Shown here: positions 1 through 6,107 of the stretch, in pieces
Layout of the letters: each line of letters starts with the position of its first letter
Numbering within the stretch: the first letter of the stretch is position 1
Origin: M55B118 sp041694275
Lineage (GTDB): Bacteria; Bacillota_I; Bacilli_A; Izemoplasmatales; Izemoplasmataceae
NCBI GenBank assembly: GCA_041694275.1
Contig: JASMTQ010000022.1
Span: 1-8,179 of the forward strand
Direction of reading: 5' to 3'
Length of the DNA stretch: 8,179 bases
Notes under the pieces: model-generated
What the model saw: only the letters and a program-made list of their open reading frames with translations
Database searches by the model: none
What the model was told of the DNA's origin: nothing
Made by a program: the position numbers and the translations under genes

Positions 1-109
1 TCTTCTCGCCCACACCTCACGGTGTGAACCTTGCAAGTCGCTTTTGGGTTCGTTGGCAACTACGCCCCTTGTGGACTTTCACCACAGACAAACGGCATGC
101 CCGTCATAC
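1..109 (-). mobile_element. 5' end of a group II intron (probably bacterial class C), cut by window edge
   Basis: Read on the minus strand, the sequence from 109 downward starts GTATGACGGGCATGCC, close to the group II 5' consensus GTGYG followed by a GGGCATG element. It continues with the domain I hallmarks: a hairpin TGTGG-tgaaagt-CCACA (70-86), an AAGCGACTTGCAAGG segment (27-41), and a perfect stem CACACC/GGTGTG (11-26) closed by a GNRA-type GTGA tetraloop. These match my memory of group II domain I layouts, and no homology search was run. The rest of the ribozyme and any reverse transcriptase/maturase ORF would lie left of position 1. The 5' splice boundary is inferred at 109/110. The flanking 5' exon is the tetR terminator in the same orientation, which is the insertion preference known for class C introns. 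The GTATG start deviates from GTGYG at the third base. The class assignment rests mainly on the insertion site. Confidence 0.8.
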
Positions 110-110
110 T

Positions 111-143
111 AAAAAAACACCCCTCAAAATTTGAGAGATGTTT
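111..143 (-). terminator. Rho-independent terminator of the tetR gene; target of the intron insertion
   Basis: On the minus strand the RNA would be AAACAUCUCUCAAA, one U, then UUUGAGGGGUGUUU. This folds into a continuous 14-pair stem (two G.U pairs) followed by more U residues, giving a run of seven T in total (117-111). The tight centre would in practice open to a 3-base loop. It begins about 18 bases after the tetR stop codon. The group II intron starts one base after the T run. Confidence 0.75.
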
Positions 144-161
144 GAAAAAGTTAGATTTCCT

Positions 162-734
162 TTATGAAAGCGATTGACAATAAAGTGCGACGACGTGATC
201 GACGAATTCCTTGATGACCGAATCGTGATGGACTTCTTCTGTATAGATATCCGGATTGTATACGTCAAATGAGAATACGCCGAATATGAGCGTCACCATT
301 GTGGACGCAATCATTTGCGGATTGCCTGTGAACGTGCCTTCGTCTTTTTTCTTCTGAAGATAATCACGCATGAACGCTACGTAGTTAATGGAGTTCGTGA
401 ACGTTTCGCCTTCTTCAGCGATTTCCTTGATCTGGATCTTGTAGACGTCGATGTTGTTTTCAAGAAACTTGTAATAGACATCGGCAAAGATGTAAAGATC
501 TTTTACGAGCTCACCCGTGATTTCCTGTTTGATCTTGTCAATGATGTTTCCTTCAAACGCGAAGTTCGTGATGATTTCCTGAAGCAGTTTGCTTTTGGTC
601 TCGAAGAGTCTGAAGATGGTGACTTCGTTGACCTTGGCTTCTCTTGCGATCAGTTTGGTTGATGTTTCGTTGTAGCCCTTTTCAGAAAACAGTCGTTTTG
701 CGGCTTTCAGTATTTTTTCTTTTGTTTCTAACAT
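162..734 (-). CDS. TetR/AcrR-family transcriptional regulator
   Basis: This 190-residue protein has the usual TetR length and all-helical layout. Residues about 5-50 form the N-terminal DNA-binding domain: a first helix (KEKILKAAKRLFSEKGY) followed by a helix-turn-helix (about 25-45, TKLIAREAKVNEVTIFRLF), with the family's signature aromatic pattern at the recognition helix and the following turn. Residues about 55-190 are the variable ligand-binding and dimerisation part, with a single Cys at 186. Proteins of this family usually repress their own gene or a neighbouring transporter and release DNA on binding a small molecule. The ligand cannot be read from sequence. The start is supported by AAAAGGGG (743-750) eight bases upstream. 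The gene is monocistronic by appearance: it has its own terminator and a 254-base upstream spacer. The only transporter in view, the MATE gene, is 3.8 kb away, so a link is speculative. Confidence 0.9.
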   Translation of the reverse strand: MLETKEKILKAAKRLFSEKGYNETSTKLIAREAKVNEVTIFRLFETKSKLLQEIITNFAFEGNIIDKIKQEITGELVKDLYIFADVYYKFLENNIDVYKIQIKEIAEEGETFTNSINYVAFMRDYLQKKKDEGTFTGNPQMIASTMVTLIFGVFSFDVYNPDIYTEEVHHDSVIKEFVDHVVALYCQSLS

Positions 735-760
735 GCCTATTGCCCCTTTTCCCTGGATAT

Positions 761-810
761 GTGTGCATAAACACCGAGTAAGAGTTTAGCATAAACGGGT
801 GAAAAATCAA
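761..810 (-). promoter_or_regulatory. Candidate tetR promoter with overlapping palindromes (possible autoregulatory operator)
   Basis: On the minus strand TTGATT (805-810) and TAAACT (783-788) are separated by 16 bases and could be a weak -35/-10 pair, each matching four of six consensus bases. The perfect inverted repeat GTTTA-gca-TAAAC (784-796) covers the -10. A second site, GTGT-gcataa-ACAC (761-774), lies between it and the gene. Both sites share GCATAAAC (765-772 and 789-796). TetR regulators commonly bind short palindromes overlapping their own promoter, so autoregulation is a reasonable inference. The boxes are weak and this is tentative. Confidence 0.3.
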
Positions 811-919
811 TGCATAGGCACTGTGATTCAAAAAAACTTTAGTGAACTGCCATCTTTCATCAAAAAATCAAATCCGTTAATGAGTCCTCTTTTACAATTC
901 CATGATAACACACAGGTAT

Positions 920-960
920 ATCAAAATAAACACAAGGCCTTTCTTGAGCGTTTCTTTGAT
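920..960. other. Imperfect hairpin downstream of the GGDEF gene
   Basis: Nested complementary arms ATCAAA/TTTGAT (920-925, 955-960), AAAC/GTTT (928-931, 950-953) and CAAG/CTTG (933-936, 943-946) can form an interrupted 14-pair stem. It lies about 30 bases past the stop of the minus-strand GGDEF gene. No T run follows on the minus strand, so it is not a typical intrinsic terminator. It could be a 3'-end stabilising structure or chance in AT-rich DNA. The rest of the spacer between 811 and 988 shows no gene. Confidence 0.25.
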
Positions 961-988
961 GGTTATTATAAATGAAATTATTCTTTTT

Positions 989-1876
989 TTACTTTAAAGT
1001 CACCTTGTTTTTGCCGGATTTTTTGCTTTCATACATGGCTTTGTCCGCGCGCTCGATTGCATCTTCCAAGGATTCGTTTGCATGCACCATCGTGGTTCCC
1101 ATGGACATGGTGAAACTCAAGGGTTCCTTGGCGTGATCCACTGTGGACGCTTCAATCATGCGTCTGAGTTTTTCAGCCAGTTCTTTAAGTGCTGTTTCAT
1201 CGGTATCATAGACGAGCACCAGAAATTCTTCGCCCCCATACCGGATGATGATATCAGAGATTCTTACGGCTTGAGAGAGCGTTTTTGAGGCCACTTCAAG
1301 GGCTCTGTCACCAAGGGCGTGACCATAGGTGTCGTTAAAGGTTTTGAAATTGTCTATGTCCATGAAGATGAGACCGTAGTTCACATCTTTTGAAGAGGCC
1401 ATGAGTTCAGGGACGTGTGAATCCAGAACCGCTCGGTTGTTAAGGCCTGTCAAGGTATCGGTCATGGCCTGTTTCTTGTAATATTCAAGACTTTGGCGGA
1501 AAAGGTTGTCCTTTTCAAGTGGGGTGAAGATTTCAAGCGCACCGACTACTTTTCCTTTTTCGATCACGGGGAGTGTCTTGACGCTCACCTTGACGCGGTG
1601 CCCCTTTTTGTGATGAAGATAGACTTCTGCATGATTCACCACGCGGTTTTCAATTGAATGCATCAAGGGGCATCCGTGAAAACAAAGCCTGGTACCGTCT
1701 TCTGATACGTGGTTCAAAATATTGTCATAACAATATGACCCGACAACTTCATCTCTTTTGAAACCCGAAATGGCTTCGGACGCTTCGTTGAAATAGACAA
1801 TTTCTCTTTCAGGGCTTACAAAATAAACCCCTTCATCAAAGTGCTCGAACCAGTCAAAATATTTCTCGATGTCCAT
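989..1876 (-). CDS. PAS-GGDEF diguanylate cyclase
   Basis: This 295-residue soluble protein has a PAS sensor (about residues 5-120), a short connecting helix (about 121-138) and a full GGDEF domain (about 139-295). The GGDEF domain carries DTLTGLNNR (140-148), the metal-site segment FMDIDNF (171-177) and the active-site loop GGEEF (214-218). An inhibitory I-site RISD (205-208) lies exactly five residues before that loop. It should therefore condense two GTP to cyclic di-GMP and be feedback-inhibited by product. The PAS part holds Cys49, Cys65 and Cys69 in a C-x15-C-x3-C arrangement ending GCPL, which I recall as recurrent in PAS domains of such enzymes. Its ligand is unknown. No membrane segment or signal peptide is present, so it acts in the cytoplasm. 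Start ATG at 1876 follows AAAAGGTGA (1881-1889). The gene lies 114 bases downstream of the amylase gene in the same direction. TATAAT-like boxes in the gap suggest it can be transcribed alone. Confidence 0.93.
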   Translation of the reverse strand: MDIEKYFDWFEHFDEGVYFVSPEREIVYFNEASEAISGFKRDEVVGSYCYDNILNHVSEDGTRLCFHGCPLMHSIENRVVNHAEVYLHHKKGHRVKVSVKTLPVIEKGKVVGALEIFTPLEKDNLFRQSLEYYKKQAMTDTLTGLNNRAVLDSHVPELMASSKDVNYGLIFMDIDNFKTFNDTYGHALGDRALEVASKTLSQAVRISDIIIRYGGEEFLVLVYDTDETALKELAEKLRRMIEASTVDHAKEPLSFTMSMGTTMVHANESLEDAIERADKAMYESKKSGKNKVTLK

Positions 1877-1934
1877 GGTATCACCTTTTGGTATGTCTTG
1901 ACTTGTCCCTTAAAAAGCGATTCATCCAAGTTTG

Positions 1935-1950
1935 ATTATACTTAATTATA
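1935..1950 (-). promoter_or_regulatory. Candidate -10 boxes for the GGDEF gene
   Basis: Two perfect TATAAT hexamers occur on the minus strand at 1935-1940 and 1945-1950, 58 to 74 bases upstream of the GGDEF start codon. No convincing -35 hexamer is seen at 16-18 bases from either. The segment lies in the 114-base gap after the amylase gene, where I see no intrinsic terminator, so some readthrough from the amylase gene is possible. Confidence 0.35.
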
Positions 1951-1990
1951 ACGCTTTGCGCTTTGTTTACCTAGACATTATTGCGATGAC

Positions 1991-3985
1991 TTACTGCCAG
2001 GTAAGTGTACTGCCATCGTAAATGCCATTCCCTGGTACCTGATTGTCCCCTGTTTGTGCGATTTTGTCGTCCCAGTCGAACGTGGTGGTCCCTTTAGGGA
2101 ATGACGCGAGCAGGAACCACGAATGCCCATCCGGAAGATCAAATGTAAAGGTGGTGTCTTCAAGCGTGCCTTCAACCCACTGACCGTCTCCACCTTCAGG
2201 CCAGACCCAGGCGACAATGGTTTTGTTTTCTATGTCGGACGGATCAAGGTCGTTGACAGTGACTTCATCCACTGATACATTGGTTTTCTGGTAGGTATAG
2301 GTTTCGGTTATTGTATAGTCATTGTAAGAGGCTTCCACATCCACGGTAATGGTGGCGTTTGGATCAGGGTGGGTCAGTTCAAGCGTCTGTGACCCTTCAA
2401 ACTCAACCGGGGTTTCTCCGTTGACACTGTAGGTAGCTTCAGTGACGTTGTAGGCGTTAAGGGTAATGTTTAGAGAATCCGAGAAATCCCCACGTTCATA
2501 ATCATCGGATACATAGATTGCGGGTTTGGGTTCATAAGGATTGTTGTAGATGGCCGCTACACCCGTTTCTCCTATTTCGCCGCTTAAAAGACCGTCTTCT
2601 ACAGTGAAATACGTTTCACTGATCTGGTCTTTGTACTGTCCATCAGGCAAGTTGGAAACACGTATGTCTTCAACGGTGTTTGAGCCATCAATATTGACAA
2701 GCATCAGACCAAAGGCATCCTCGCTGTAGCGTTCATTCATGAAATAGCCATCGCTAGAACTCATTTCCTCTTCAGTTCCAATGAAGAAGTTGTTGAAACG
2801 GTTGGATTCACTTACGACTTCGCTTTTCCATGTATAGGTACTCACTTCACCCATCAAGGCTGAAGTGCTCGGGCGAGCGAAGTAAAGAGACGTTGCGCCT
2901 TTTCTTGATGCTTGAACGGCGTAGGTCTTGTTGATGATGGACGTATCCAGAGAATTGGTATGTTCCGCCGCAAAGTCGTCATGGCTTTCAGGCCAGAGTA
3001 GAGTTTGATCTGCATCGACCCCACTCAGATAACTGATGGAGGCGAGTTGGTCTGCGTTCTCATTTCTAACGGCGTTTCTGATTTGATCTGAGACCGTGTT
3101 GGCCGTAACCCCCATGTAAGGGGTGTAGTCAGTATAAGAACGCCCGCTACCTGCAGTATTGAGGATTTCACCGTAAATGAACAGATCATCTGCCGCATAC
3201 AGTTCTACGCCTTCAATCACTTCAGGCCAGAAATCGCTCGCGTATTCACCGTCTTCAGGGGTTTCTATATGTTTGGCCGCATCAAATCTGAATCCGTCAA
3301 CGCCTGCGTCCACATACTCTATCAAAAGGCTTAATACCCTGGCTTGAACGTGGTCGTGTTCAGTCATGAGATCAGGGAACCCACCCATTGCGCCTTGCGT
3401 GACCGCTTCAAGGGAGTTGTCATTGACATACCCGTTGTTGGTGTGGATAAGGTTTTCCTGATAAATCGTGGGCTCGAAGGCTTCCACGTTTTCATTCAGG
3501 GATTCATTGGTTCCACCGGCCAGATGGTTCGCAATCACATCGACAATGATCTTGATGCCGTATTCATCTGCGGCTGACGTCAGACTTTCAAGGTCTTCAA
3601 GGGTTCCGATTGAATGGTTTTCAGTCGCGATGGAAAAACCAAGCGGTTGATAGAGTTTCCACCAGCTCGATCCCCAGAGCCCTTCCCCAAAATAATCCTT
3701 TTGAGGCTGCATGGGTGAAATCTGGATGGTGCTGAATCCTGCAATCGCAATCTCTTCAAGGTGCGCTTCGATATTGGACATGGACCAGTTCCATGCATGC
3801 AAAATCATGCCGTCCTGTGAATCAGCTGCAAGATAGCCGTCTTCCACAGTCGGTGATTGTACACTCAGATTTTCTTCAGGGGGTGTAGCTTCATTGCCTG
3901 GGTCATCATTGCCTTCATCCTGACAAGCCGCAAGTGCGCCCAGTAACAGAACAAGACTTGTAAAGCCGATTATTTTTTTCATCAT
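1991..3985 (-). CDS. Surface lipoprotein alpha-amylase, GH13 (AmyE-like), with C-terminal beta-rich domains
   Basis: This 664-residue protein is an exported lipoprotein. Its signal peptide MMKKIIGFTSLVLLLGALAA ends in the lipobox LAAC, with Cys21 as the lipidated residue. An acidic, Pro-rich linker (about 22-48) follows. The catalytic (beta/alpha)8 barrel carries the four GH13 regions: DVIANH (149-154), GFRFDAAKH (231-239, nucleophile Asp235), GEIL (272-275, acid/base Glu273) and WPESHD (331-336, transition-state Asp336). The DAAKH, GEIL and ESHD wording resembles Bacillus subtilis AmyE (subfamily GH13_28), so hydrolysis of internal alpha-1,4 bonds of starch or glycogen is expected. After the barrel's beta domain (to about 482) come an immunoglobulin-like segment (about 488-568) and a Trp-rich terminal domain (about 585-664), likely starch-binding. 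Its CBM family I cannot assign. The enzyme should be tethered outside the membrane. Start: GGAGAA (3991-3996) lies 5 bases from Met1 and 8 from Met2, so either Met could initiate. Confidence 0.93.
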   Translation of the reverse strand: MMKKIIGFTSLVLLLGALAACQDEGNDDPGNEATPPEENLSVQSPTVEDGYLAADSQDGMILHAWNWSMSNIEAHLEEIAIAGFSTIQISPMQPQKDYFGEGLWGSSWWKLYQPLGFSIATENHSIGTLEDLESLTSAADEYGIKIIVDVIANHLAGGTNESLNENVEAFEPTIYQENLIHTNNGYVNDNSLEAVTQGAMGGFPDLMTEHDHVQARVLSLLIEYVDAGVDGFRFDAAKHIETPEDGEYASDFWPEVIEGVELYAADDLFIYGEILNTAGSGRSYTDYTPYMGVTANTVSDQIRNAVRNENADQLASISYLSGVDADQTLLWPESHDDFAAEHTNSLDTSIINKTYAVQASRKGATSLYFARPSTSALMGEVSTYTWKSEVVSESNRFNNFFIGTEEEMSSSDGYFMNERYSEDAFGLMLVNIDGSNTVEDIRVSNLPDGQYKDQISETYFTVEDGLLSGEIGETGVAAIYNNPYEPKPAIYVSDDYERGDFSDSLNITLNAYNVTEATYSVNGETPVEFEGSQTLELTHPDPNATITVDVEASYNDYTITETYTYQKTNVSVDEVTVNDLDPSDIENKTIVAWVWPEGGDGQWVEGTLEDTTFTFDLPDGHSWFLLASFPKGTTTFDWDDKIAQTGDNQVPGNGIYDGSTLTWQ

Positions 3986-4001
3986 TGTTATTCTCCGTTC
4001 G

Positions 4002-4030
4002 ATTATAGTGTTTAAGTCACGAGCATTGTA
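4002..4030 (-). promoter_or_regulatory. Candidate amylase promoter elements
   Basis: A perfect TATAAT (4002-4007, minus) lies 17 bases upstream of the first amylase start codon. The upstream hexamer at the right spacing (TACAAT, 4025-4030) is a poor -35 but could itself be a -10 with an extended TGG before it. No catabolite-repression (cre) palindrome is recognisable. The weak -35 leaves room for an activator, which is inference. Confidence 0.35.
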
Positions 4031-4063
4031 CCATACTTAATCGTAAATGAGCACGCCGTTGTA

Positions 4064-4093
4064 TTGGTATTGCATACCATTGGGTGCTATAAT
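4064..4093 (+). promoter_or_regulatory. Extended -10 promoter of the DUF2188 gene with overlapping palindrome
   Basis: TTGGTA (4064-4069), an 18-base spacer and TGCTATAAT (extended -10, with TATAAT at 4088-4093) form a good vegetative promoter pointing to the gene at 4126. The perfect inverted repeat TGGTAT-tgc-ATACCA (4065-4079) covers the -35 and the start of the spacer, where a bound repressor would block RNA polymerase. The divergent amylase promoter elements are about 35-60 bases away, so a protein bound here could touch both genes. Confidence 0.6.
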
Positions 4094-4125
4094 AAAAGTA
4101 GAAACTCAGAAGGAGGCAACATATC

Positions 4126-4500
4126 ATGGGATTATTGAAACGTTTATTCGGTAAAAAGGATTCAAAGAAAGAACCGACGCAACAACCAGAGAAAAAAACA
4201 GAGACCAAAAAGACCCCCGAAGCTAAAAAAGCGGACCCTGAAAGCAAACAGGATAAGAAAAACGCGCCCAAGGAGCCCGCTCGCAAATATCACGTATCGC
4301 TCAACAAGGACGAAAAAAGTGAGTCCTACAAAATGTGGCGTGTCCGCAAGGAACAATCGGAAAAAACAATCAAGCATTTCAAAACCCAGGCAGAAGCCAT
4401 CGACTACGCAGAAGATCTTGCCGAAGAGGCTGATACCTCGGTTGTGATTCACAAAAAAGATGGTACCATTCGCAAACAGGACTATAAGAAGAAAAGCTGA
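4126..4500 (+). CDS. Small Lys-rich DUF2188 protein with amphipathic N-terminus
   Basis: This 124-residue protein has three parts. Residues 1-11 (MGLLKRLFGKK) form a short amphipathic, basic segment of a kind that often sits on membranes. Residues about 12-53 are a low-complexity Lys/Glu/Pro/Thr linker. Residues about 54-119 form a compact domain starting YHVSLNKD, then WRVRKE, a conserved AIDYAEDLAEE helix and VVIHKKDGTIRKQDY. The last part matches the DUF2188 pattern (strand, strand with Trp, helix, strand, DG turn, strand) as I know it. DUF2188 has no established biochemical role that I can state. The high charge suggests binding to nucleic acid, membrane phospholipid or a protein partner, and this is only inference. 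AGGAGG (4111-4116) lies nine bases upstream of the ATG. The gene has its own promoter and a strong terminator, so it is a single-gene unit. Confidence 0.85.
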   Translation: MGLLKRLFGKKDSKKEPTQQPEKKTETKKTPEAKKADPESKQDKKNAPKEPARKYHVSLNKDEKSESYKMWRVRKEQSEKTIKHFKTQAEAIDYAEDLAEEADTSVVIHKKDGTIRKQDYKKKS

Positions 4501-4508
4501 AAATTAAG

Positions 4509-4535
4509 AAGGTAGCCAAACCAGCTACCTTTTTT
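4509..4535. terminator. Strong hairpin terminator between convergent genes
   Basis: The stem AAGGTAGC (4509-4516) pairs with GCTACCTT (4524-4531) around a 7-base loop, with six T at 4530-4535. It starts eight bases after the DUF2188 stop and is a textbook Rho-independent terminator on the plus strand. On the minus strand it lies six bases past the MATE stop and is followed by a T-rich but interrupted stretch (TTCTTAATTTT), so it probably serves both genes. Confidence 0.88.
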
Positions 4536-4540
4536 AGTGC

Positions 4541-5911
4541 TTATACGCTATCTTGATTGAGTCTTTTCCTGATTTTTCTAAGAACATAGGACGCATAGAG
4601 AAGCGTAATCGCTACCGCAATCCAGTTGATGATGACTATGCCCCACCAGACACCGTCAATGCCCATGGAGAGAATCGTACCAAGGAAATAAAAGAGTCCG
4701 ATTGGCACGAGTTGTCTGAAGACTCCGATATAAAGCGCGTACGCTGGGTGTTTGACTCCTTGTAGGAGTGCAACACCGACATTGAGGAAAATATAGCTAA
4801 AAAACGCAAACGCTTCAATTCTCAGATACCTCGCCCCAGCATCCACGACTGCCTCTTTGTCATCGAAAAATGAAATCAGAAACGGTGCGAAAGGCACAAT
4901 CAAAAGCACCCCGACGCCCATGATGATGAGCCCTCCGATGGTCGCGCGCTTCCATACCGTATAGATTCTATCTATGGACTTCGCACCGAAAGACCTTCCG
5001 ACCAGTGATATCACCGCCACGTTGATACCAACAGCCGGCACGAGTGCGAGCTGTTCAATCCGTATGGCTACCCCGTAGGCCGCAAGCGTATTCGTACCTC
5101 CATAATACTGCACGTAATAGTTGATGACGAATACGCCAAGCGCGATGGTCGCATTGTTCATCGCACTTGGGATGCCCTGCCTTAAAATGTCAATCGCGGT
5201 TCTTCCACTTACTTCGGGATCCTTGAAGGCCGTATAATTGACCCAGGGGGATTTTCGAACCTGCATGTAAAGATATACGGTTCCTCCCATTTGCACGAGT
5301 ACAGTCGCAAGCGCAATCCCCGCGGTATCCATCCCGGGGATGAACCAAAATCCATTAATCAGGAGCGGATTGAGTCCGATATTGACAATCGTTGCGACGA
5401 TGAGGAAATTCCTGAACGGTTTGGAATTCCCTTGTGCATAAAGCACACCATTAAAGATGAAGTTGATCATGAAGAATACATACCCAACCATGACCGTTGT
5501 AATGTAGCGCATTCCGTAATCGATGGCCGCTTCGTCCGCACCCTGGAAGGTGAAGACCAATCGTGAAATCGACGGTGCGATGAATGGAATGAGCACTCCG
5601 AAAAGAAGGGCTAGCAAAAAGCCGTTTTTAAGGAGTTTCAAAAACCGTGTTTTATCATTTTCGCCTATCGCAATAGAGGAGAGGGCGTTCATCCCCGCTC
5701 CCATCCCACTTGCAAGCGCAAGCAAAAGCATGAATACAGGAAAGGCAAGCGTCATGCCCGCAATGGCGTTCGTGCCAATGGTACCCGCGTAGTAGGAATC
5801 AACGACATTGAAAAGCGTATTGAAAAGAAAGCCGATTGCCGCAGGAAGCGCAATTCGTCTAAGCTCTCTGTTTACTGGAGGTTTGGCCAAACGTTTTTCA
5901 GACATAGACAT
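4541..5911 (-). CDS. MATE-family multidrug/cation antiporter
   Basis: This 454-456 residue integral membrane protein has about 12 hydrophobic segments arranged as two six-helix halves, the standard MATE size and topology. Family-typical stretches include LPAAIGFLFNTLFNVVDSYY (22-41), the TIGTNAIAGM turn (44-53), NPLLINGFWFIPGMDTAGIA (181-200) and the second-half GRSFGAK loop (305-311). MATE transporters expel organic cations or metabolites in exchange for Na+ or H+. Substrate and coupling ion cannot be decided here. The ribosome binding site AGGAG (5913-5917) is only one base from the first ATG (5911) but seven bases from the Met3 codon (5903-5905), so the protein more likely starts MSEKRLAKP at 5905 (454 residues). 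The gene is divergent from the his operon and convergent with the DUF2188 gene. Its expected promoter is at 5955-5984. Confidence 0.92.
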   Translation of the reverse strand: MSMSEKRLAKPPVNRELRRIALPAAIGFLFNTLFNVVDSYYAGTIGTNAIAGMTLAFPVFMLLLALASGMGAGMNALSSIAIGENDKTRFLKLLKNGFLLALLFGVLIPFIAPSISRLVFTFQGADEAAIDYGMRYITTVMVGYVFFMINFIFNGVLYAQGNSKPFRNFLIVATIVNIGLNPLLINGFWFIPGMDTAGIALATVLVQMGGTVYLYMQVRKSPWVNYTAFKDPEVSGRTAIDILRQGIPSAMNNATIALGVFVINYYVQYYGGTNTLAAYGVAIRIEQLALVPAVGINVAVISLVGRSFGAKSIDRIYTVWKRATIGGLIIMGVGVLLIVPFAPFLISFFDDKEAVVDAGARYLRIEAFAFFSYIFLNVGVALLQGVKHPAYALYIGVFRQLVPIGLFYFLGTILSMGIDGVWWGIVIINWIAVAITLLYASYVLRKIRKRLNQDSV

Positions 5912-5954
5912 GCTCCTAACTTATTACCTTCATTATTACATATTCAACTATTTT

Positions 5955-5984
5955 ATTAGACACTGAAGCATAAATAATTACCAA
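5955..5984 (-). promoter_or_regulatory. Candidate promoter of the MATE gene
   Basis: On the minus strand TTGGTA (5979-5984) and TCTAAT (5955-5960, five of six consensus bases) are 18 bases apart, about 50 bases before the preferred start codon. The divergent his promoter begins about 25 bases away, so both promoters share one short control region. Confidence 0.45.
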
Positions 5985-5997
5985 TGTTCATTCACTC

Positions 5998-6016
5998 GAG
6001 TCATACCTCTTGACTC
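5998..6016. promoter_or_regulatory. Perfect inverted repeat (candidate operator) over the his -35 box
   Basis: GAGTCA (5998-6003), seven bases, then TGACTC (6011-6016) form a perfect 6-base dyad. Its right arm lies inside the TTGACT -35 box of the his promoter and its left arm is 14 bases upstream of the MATE -35. A dimeric repressor here would block the his promoter directly and could affect the MATE promoter. The identity of the protein is not readable from the sequence. Confidence 0.5.
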
Positions 6017-6038
6017 CATTGCAGTAGAGTGGTAGAAT
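6010..6038 (+). promoter_or_regulatory. Sigma-A-type promoter of the his operon
   Basis: TTGACT (6010-6015) and TAGAAT (6033-6038) each match five of six consensus bases and are exactly 17 bases apart. Transcription should start near 6045, giving a leader of about 105 bases before hisZ. The leader contains an intrinsic terminator. Confidence 0.75.
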
Positions 6039-6080
6039 AATCCATACATCTTTACAACATTATTAAAATAACATCATAGA

Positions 6081-6107
6081 CGGATAAAACGCATTATCCG
6101 TTTTTTT
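6081..6107 (+). terminator. Leader terminator (putative attenuator) upstream of hisZ
   Basis: CGGATAA (6081-6087) pairs perfectly with TTATCCG (6094-6100) around a 6-base loop, and seven T follow (6101-6107). This Rho-independent terminator lies about 36 bases after the inferred his transcription start and 43 bases before the hisZ ATG, so it should stop transcripts before the structural genes unless bypassed. The leader ahead of it is too short for a T-box and has no ATG-initiated leader peptide. No clear competing antiterminator pairing is visible. Alternatives are a terminated small RNA of about 60 bases, with a further his promoter downstream of 6107. Confidence 0.7.

Noticed and set aside
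315..662. A 115-codon plus-strand frame inside tetR
   Set aside because: It is antisense to a clear TetR gene, and its product shows no recognisable domain and no translation signals.
1877..1990. Intrinsic terminator between the amylase and GGDEF genes
   Set aside because: Only a 3-base CGC/GCG arm pair is present and no T run follows, so no terminator is supported.
3986..4125. Catabolite-repression (cre) site for the amylase
   Set aside because: No sequence close to the WTGNAANCGNWNNCW pattern is found in the divergent spacer.
6045..6080. His-rich leader peptide attenuator
   Set aside because: Several CAT triplets occur, but there is no ATG, GTG or TTG with a ribosome binding site to start a peptide.
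6045..6107. T-box riboswitch in the his leader
   Set aside because: The segment before the terminator is only about 36 bases and lacks a specifier stem and the T-box motif. The TACCGCG at 6123-6129 lies after the terminator and is not in the right context.
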